Shown: one piece after another, positions 62,301 to 64,000 of the stretch | Layout of the letters: each line of letters starts with the position of its first letter | How positions within the stretch are numbered: the first letter of the stretch is position 1 | Origin: Apostichopus japonicus | Taxonomy: Eukaryota > Echinodermata > Holothuroidea > Aspidochirotida > Stichopodidae | DNA: 64,000 nucleotides | Assembly (NCBI RefSeq): GCF_037975245.1 | Contig: NC_092568.1 | Coordinates: 25,093,501-25,157,500, forward strand | Direction: 5' to 3' | Made by a program: the position numbers and the translations under genes | Notes under the pieces: model-generated | Seen by the model: the letters and a program-made list of their open reading frames with translations, nothing else | Database searches by the model: none | Told to the model about the DNA's origin: nothing

Positions 62301-63938
62301 CACACAAACTCATACTCACACAACTCATACTCTGTTTGTTGTCTTTGTCCATTTCTTATGCAGTACTGTACGCAGCAATTCGGTCTCAGAGGTGGTATGT
62401 ACTCTATTTCTTTTGGTTATCTTCAACTAAATGATACGTGATCGGACCAGATTACTGTTAATATATCTTTATGAATTCATTTGTGAAGTACAATTATCTA
62501 CAAGCAAACTTCTATTATGTGTATTAAATTTCTGATTTTATCCAACTTTATGCCCCAAAGTTGTAAGGTATAATAATTGGTTACATAGTATGCAAAGGTA
62601 CTTTTACTTTCTGACTGGTACTCCTGGTATTAATGAGTATGCATGAGGTCTGACTTTGTGCGATATATCGATTAGATCACAAAAATGATTTTTCTGAGAT
62701 CACTGGTGTGGCCGGTTCTAGCCAGTCATTTGTTTGCTGTTTCAGAATTTGTTAAATTGATACATTTGATACATAAAACTGAACTTGTCTGGTACATTTC
62801 TCATTTATTTTCCCATTTTTTTAATAGAATGATGGTAGAGTTGATCCAGCTAGAAGGATTCTGCAGGTAATGTTGTCATAGAAACAGAACACTTACTAAT
62901 ACAGGCATTGGTCAGTAGGTCATTTTAAATTGTTGGTTATGTTCGAGCAAATAGAGAAGTAAACCAGTTATGATGCAACCACAGCACAGTAAGTTTCTTG
63001 CACCTGTAGTCATTTCTTCGTGCCAGAGAATCACCAGTTGTGAGATGATAGTATCTCCCAAATACAATTAATGATCCATAATTGTGCAATGATAATAATT
63101 ATAGCATGAATGAATGCTAATATAATTAGCTCATATTAATTATTTTCATCTTTCTGGTTAGCACCATCAATATCCAAGCTGACTCATTTTTATGTTGGTA
63201 GTAGTTATCATCCTCGCCTCTTCTGCATATGATAATGAAAAGGAAAATGACTGTAAAACTATCCAATTGTAGATGAGTATTTTTTTTCAACTTATTGCGG
63301 ACAATATTATCACTATTATCACAATATGAAGGCTGTTTGCTCGAGAGAGAGAGAGAGAGATGCATTACGCATTCATATAACAAGTTCAAAACATGTTTTT
63401 GATCAAAGTATATAAGCAACTCCTAGGGCCAATTTGGCTGTTGTACATAATATATTTCATCCAACAAGGTTTTGGGCATGTGTTACTTTCGCACACTGTT
63501 CAGTGAATGGCACTGGCCAATTGCATGTCTTTGTATTTGGTACACAAGTGGCGCTCCCAATCCTGTGATAGTCATAAATAAGTGCACATGTGTGGAAGGT
63601 ACAGCACTGTCTGGATTCCTAATCCAACTCGACAGTTTACGAGCAGAACTGACAGCCTACAACGTCCCTTTATCTGTATTGTTTTTTCCTGTCCTGTACA
63701 ATTATTTGGTTGCAAAGAGAGCACCGACAATGACACTGTTGTATACTGGGTGTTTTACAATAAGATTTGGGACAAATGTCAAAATGATCTCATATTTTGT
63801 TATGGTTCATTTCTTTAGGTTATTGATCAACCTTTGACCCCCAATACTGCTGACCTCAGGGACCCTATAAGAGTCACAATCCCAAAGTTCATGCTTCGAG
63901 GACATGGCTGGGATTCTTTCTACGTCTTTGAAGTTCAT
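39206..63938 (+). CDS. KIF16B: Kinesin-like protein KIF16B, 27 exons, 3' end beyond window
   Basis: KIF16B is a kinesin-3 plus-end motor that carries PI3P-positive early endosomes on microtubules through a C-terminal PX domain. The model has 3996 nt (1332 codons): motor domain 1-368 with P-loop GQTGSGKS (104-111), switch I NNVSSRSH (216-223) and switch II DLAGSE (251-256); neck [21 protein letters not shown]-like region about 455-560; coiled-coil stalk about 595-1268; PX start [18 protein letters not shown] at about 1305. Human KIF16B is 1317 residues in all, so the full protein here should be somewhat longer. I chose ATG 39206 because it gives [14 protein letters not shown], the family start, in a good context (A at -3, G at +4). 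Kinesin motor plus PX points to KIF16B (Klp98A in flies) rather than KIF1 or KIF13. The window ends within the intron after exon 27. Confidence 0.95.
40074..40143 (+). CDS. KIF16B: KIF16B exon 2
   Basis: Residues 16-39 ([20 protein letters not shown]...), corresponding to human AKFIIQMEKSKTTITNLK. Ends in phase 0 at GTGAGA. Confidence 0.92.
40602..40721 (+). CDS. KIF16B: KIF16B exon 3
   Basis: Residues 40-79. [20 protein letters not shown] matches human GRERTKTFTYDFSFYSAD. Phase 0 both sides. Confidence 0.95.
41280..41354 (+). repeat. A/T homopolymer block ending in about 35 A
   Basis: Low-complexity block about 70 bp before KIF16B exon 4. It could be a retroposon tail, but no body is recognisable upstream. 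Confidence 0.75.
41427..41543 (+). CDS. KIF16B: KIF16B exon 4 (P-loop)
   Basis: Residues 80-118. [20 protein letters not shown] carries the Walker A/P-loop GQTGSGKS that binds ATP. An A-run of about 35 lies about 70 bp before the acceptor. Phase 0 both sides. Confidence 0.97.
42264..42296 (+). CDS. KIF16B: KIF16B exon 5
   Basis: Residues 119-129 ([11 protein letters not shown]). A 33-nt exon whose GLIPRICE is identical to human. Phase 0 both sides. Confidence 0.93.
42433..42620 (+). repeat. Tandem duplication, KIF16B intron 5
   Basis: TGATCAAGCTATAGCATGCT then AGCTACCAGTAT occurs near 42432 and 42512, and ACCTATTGTATAT closes both copies. Confidence 0.8.
43573..43634 (+). CDS. KIF16B: KIF16B exon 6
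   Basis: Residues 130-149 ([20 protein letters not shown]). Ends in phase 2 at GTATGA. The junction resembles the first unit of a 34-bp repeat array. Confidence 0.94.
43625..43855 (+). repeat. 34-bp repeat array beginning at the KIF16B exon 6 donor
   Basis: Units of CAGTCAGATATGAATAAACA plus TGACTCATCATTCA. The junction GAAGTCAG|GTATGAATAA matches the unit except that the donor GT is AT in the array units, so the copies cannot act as donors. Confidence 0.87.
43862..44060. mobile_element. Fold-back (hairpin) element, KIF16B intron 6
   Basis: Ends CCAGTTGGGACAATT / AATTGTCCCAACTGG are perfect 15-bp inverted repeats. An inner block GCACTGGTATTGTCAGTACA plus A-(A/G)-CAG is inverted on the other side with about 40 bp of loop. 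It interrupts the 34-bp array, which resumes after it. Miniature DNA element is the likely nature; no clear target duplication seen. Confidence 0.65.
44955..45058 (+). CDS. KIF16B: KIF16B exon 7
   Basis: Residues 150-184. [14 protein letters not shown] and [13 protein letters not shown] match human SYLEIYNERVRDLL and LRVREHPKEGPYV. Ends in phase 1. Confidence 0.97.
45330..45907 (+). repeat. 317-bp tandem duplication, KIF16B intron 7
   Basis: GGTAAATATGGTTGTTGCTT and about 270 further bp (poly-C run, TTGTACTTGACTTAAGAATT) at 45335 recur at 45652. The copies differ by a deletion near the middle. Confidence 0.88.
46013..46082 (+). CDS. KIF16B: KIF16B exon 8
   Basis: Residues 185-207 ([20 protein letters not shown]), motor helix before switch I. 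Ends in phase 2. Confidence 0.95.
46577..46649 (+). CDS. KIF16B: KIF16B exon 9 (switch I)
   Basis: Residues 208-232. [19 protein letters not shown] contains switch I (SSRSH), which senses the ATP gamma-phosphate. Ends in phase 0. Confidence 0.97.
47273..47340 (+). CDS. KIF16B: KIF16B exon 10 (switch II)
   Basis: Residues 233-254. [11 protein letters not shown], with switch II DLAGSE completed across the phase-2 junction. Confidence 0.97.
47405..47468 (+). repeat. GA-rich purine tract, KIF16B intron 10
   Basis: Repeated GAGGGAGAGGG/GAGGGG units on the + strand, about 64 bp of pure purine. Confidence 0.8.
47660..47760 (+). CDS. KIF16B: KIF16B exon 11
   Basis: Residues 255-288. [20 protein letters not shown] followed by [14 protein letters not shown], typical of the kinesin motor. 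Ends in phase 1. Confidence 0.97.
47985..48125 (+). CDS. KIF16B: KIF16B exon 12
   Basis: Residues 289-335. A lysine-rich loop (KPTRGKRKS) precedes [20 protein letters not shown], the microtubule-binding side of the motor. Ends in phase 1. Confidence 0.97.
48105..48620 (+). repeat. Threefold diverged duplication starting at the KIF16B exon 12 end
   Basis: GACTATCATGGTAGC from the exon end, with the donor and GATAATATATTTCTATATGG, recurs near 48289 and more weakly near 48433. The AATGTTAGGGAAGA-GA block marks each copy. Inside the first copy a 20-bp unit (GGGATAATATATTTCTATAT) is repeated about four times. Confidence 0.83.
48744..48841 (+). CDS. KIF16B: KIF16B exon 13
   Basis: Residues 336-368. 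[20 protein letters not shown] then KPTINE ends the motor and enters the neck linker. Ends in phase 0. Confidence 0.97.
49895..49966 (+). CDS. KIF16B: KIF16B exon 14
   Basis: Residues 369-392 ([20 protein letters not shown]), the kinesin-3 neck coil. Phase 0 both sides. Confidence 0.95.
50435..50503 (+). CDS. KIF16B: KIF16B exon 15
   Basis: Residues 393-415, ending [10 protein letters not shown]; equivalent to human EKLQQNEAR. Phase 0 both sides. Confidence 0.9.
51201..51260 (+). CDS. KIF16B: KIF16B exon 16
   Basis: Residues 416-435 ([20 protein letters not shown]). Matches human VQELTKEWTNKWNETQNILK. Phase 0 both sides. Confidence 0.94.
51740..52038 (+). repeat. Two truncated upstream copies of KIF16B exon 17
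   Basis: Exon-like segments start at 51793 and 51916, period 123 bp, each with its own GTTAG acceptor and about 85 bp of exon 17, then ATTTTTGCGTGTAG intron sequence in place of the rest. No donor follows the exon part, and an in-frame TAG lies at the next acceptor, so they look like non-functional decoys. The real exon is the third copy at 52039. Confidence 0.88.
52039..52210 (+). CDS. KIF16B: KIF16B exon 17 (FHA start)
   Basis: Residues 436-492. [20 protein letters not shown] then [19 protein letters not shown] matches human LALRKEGIGVVLDSELPHLI and the FHA start. The usual FHA Gly-Arg is Gly-Asn (482-483). Ends in phase 1. Confidence 0.95.
52586..52723 (+). CDS. KIF16B: KIF16B exon 18 (FHA)
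   Basis: Residues 493-538. [11 protein letters not shown] and [17 protein letters not shown] follow human SEHCIFEN and CSVNGVQIVEATHLNQ. Phase 1 both ends. Confidence 0.93.
52989..53148 (+). CDS. KIF16B: KIF16B exon 19 (FHA end)
   Basis: Residues 539-591. [20 protein letters not shown] matches human ILLGRTNMFRFNHPKEAAKL; then [17 protein letters not shown]. Ends in phase 2. Confidence 0.95.
53893..53943 (+). CDS. KIF16B: KIF16B exon 20
   Basis: Residues 592-608 ([16 protein letters not shown]), the beginning of the coiled coil. Short exon joining phase 2 to phase 2. Confidence 0.85.
54533..55094 (+). CDS. KIF16B: KIF16B exon 21 (stalk)
   Basis: Residues 609-796. Continuous Glu/Lys/Arg-rich coiled coil ([20 protein letters not shown] and on). 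Corresponds to the KIF16B stalk after the FHA region. Ends in phase 0 at GTGAGT. Confidence 0.94.
55764..56873 (+). CDS. KIF16B: KIF16B exon 22 (stalk, 1110 bp)
   Basis: Residues 797-1166. By far the longest exon, all predicted coiled coil (for example [20 protein letters not shown]). [20 protein letters not shown] marks a helix break region. Phase 0 both sides. Base use is GC-richer than the introns around it. Confidence 0.94.
57599..57744 (+). CDS. KIF16B: KIF16B exon 23 (stalk)
   Basis: Residues 1167-1214 ([20 protein letters not shown] and on). Ends in phase 2 at GTATTA. The 26-bp minisatellite begins at this donor. Confidence 0.92.
57745..60322 (+). repeat. 26-bp minisatellite, about 99 units, KIF16B intron 23
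   Basis: Unit ATAGCGTGATATGAAGGCAG plus CATTGA, with common GTGTGA and GTGACG variants. A block of about 30 units (780 bp, from about 58620) is repeated almost exactly from about 59400, with one unit lost in the second copy. On the minus strand the unit has no stop in any frame, giving frames up to 817 codons. The + strand unit carries TAG and TGA. Confidence 0.96.
60670..60831 (+). CDS. KIF16B: KIF16B exon 24 (stalk end)
   Basis: Residues 1215-1268 ([20 protein letters not shown] then [10 protein letters not shown]). Matches human YIEEEVQRRLQDLHRV in position. Ends in phase 2 at GTGAGG; the exon end is amplified in the next intron. Confidence 0.92.
60815..61440 (+). repeat. Tandem copies of the KIF16B exon 24 donor
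   Basis: Exon-end sequence CAGGAAAAATTAAG plus GTGAG and following GATATCTAGGTATCTTAGAT recurs about seven more times. Spacing is 59-60 bp at first (GT near 60891, 60950, 61009), then irregular (61151, 61231, 61404). One copy near 61067 has GGGG instead of GGTG. A second layer repeats GGTTGCCATGG...TTATGTACATTGCTAGTAGAG. Confidence 0.9.
61775..62170 (+). mobile_element. Possible decayed Tc1/mariner-like fragment, KIF16B intron 24
   Basis: TAGGGTGTTCCGAAAGTTTG resembles mariner-type terminal ends. Downstream, frame-broken pieces such as LQCVFRRLF and KWFEIEG resemble the N-terminal helix-turn-helix of IS630-type transposases. No matching right end was found, so the call is weak. Confidence 0.3.
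62268..62332 (+). repeat. 16-bp tandem repeat CACAAACTCATACTCA
   Basis: About four units just before KIF16B exon 25; the last unit lacks one A. Confidence 0.85.
62364..62394 (+). CDS. KIF16B: KIF16B exon 25
   Basis: Residues 1269-1279 ([11 protein letters not shown]). A 31-nt exon placed by a TTATGCAG acceptor, GTATGT donor and correct phase (2 to 0). Homology is weak in this linker. Confidence 0.65.
62828..62866 (+). CDS. KIF16B: KIF16B exon 26
   Basis: Residues 1280-1292 ([13 protein letters not shown]). A 39-nt, phase-0 exon placed by splice sites and frame only; skipping it would keep the frame. Confidence 0.55.
63343..63360 (+). repeat. GA microsatellite
   Basis: Nine GA dinucleotides in KIF16B intron 26. 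Confidence 0.85.
63819..63938 (+). CDS. KIF16B: KIF16B exon 27 (PX domain start)
   Basis: Residues 1293-1332. [18 protein letters not shown] and FYVFEVH match human LKDPIKISIPRYVLCGQG and FEFEVKI, the first strands of the PI3P-binding PX domain. The next exon lies outside the window. Confidence 0.93.
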
Positions 63939-64000
63939 GTGAGTCTTAACCGTGAGATAGCCCAGCTTGGGATGTCACATCTTTAAAAAAAATCCACTTT

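Overview
The window is animal nuclear DNA. It holds two large, intron-rich genes in tandem on the + strand. All 70 introns modelled follow GT-AG, are short to moderate (about 0.1-2.9 kb), AT-rich and full of tandem repeats, hAT-type elements and a tRNA-derived SINE. The proteins are clear orthologues of human families but diverged from vertebrates. An invertebrate deuterostome such as an echinoderm is my best guess; that is inference, and the species cannot be read from the sequence.

Positions 246-34506 hold a complete ATG2 gene: 44 modelled exons, 6471 nt of coding sequence, 2156 residues plus stop. ATG2 is the bridge-like lipid-transfer protein that feeds phospholipid from the ER to the growing autophagosome membrane. 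The chorein N-terminus, an LC3-interacting-type motif (FDIL), the adjoining WIPI-binding-type region and the conserved C-terminus are all visible. Reading frame is preserved across every junction.

Positions 34507-39205 are intergenic. They hold a probable long ATG2 3' UTR, a stretch with nothing recognisable, and a short probable promoter region with a perfect CRE palindrome.

Positions 39206-63938 hold the first 27 exons (1332 codons) of a kinesin-3 gene, KIF16B: motor domain, neck, FHA-like region, long coiled-coil stalk and the first strands of a PX domain. The window ends inside the following intron, so the 3' end is missing. KIF16B is a plus-end motor that carries PI3P-positive endosomes. 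Both genes act in phosphoinositide-linked membrane traffic, but nothing here shows that they work together; adjacency may be chance.

The most unusual signal lies at the splice sites. At about ten junctions a tandem duplication or minisatellite includes the exon edge and its splice signal: 3' splice sites are tripled or quadrupled at ATG2 exons 39 and 41 and KIF16B exon 17, and the 5' splice site of KIF16B exon 24 recurs about seven times. A minisatellite of about 99 26-bp units, with a 780-bp higher-order duplication, starts at the donor of KIF16B exon 23. Two hAT-type elements with perfect 8-bp target duplications sit 13 and 18 bp from exon edges. Two SINE copies in opposite orientation flank ATG2 exons 33-39.
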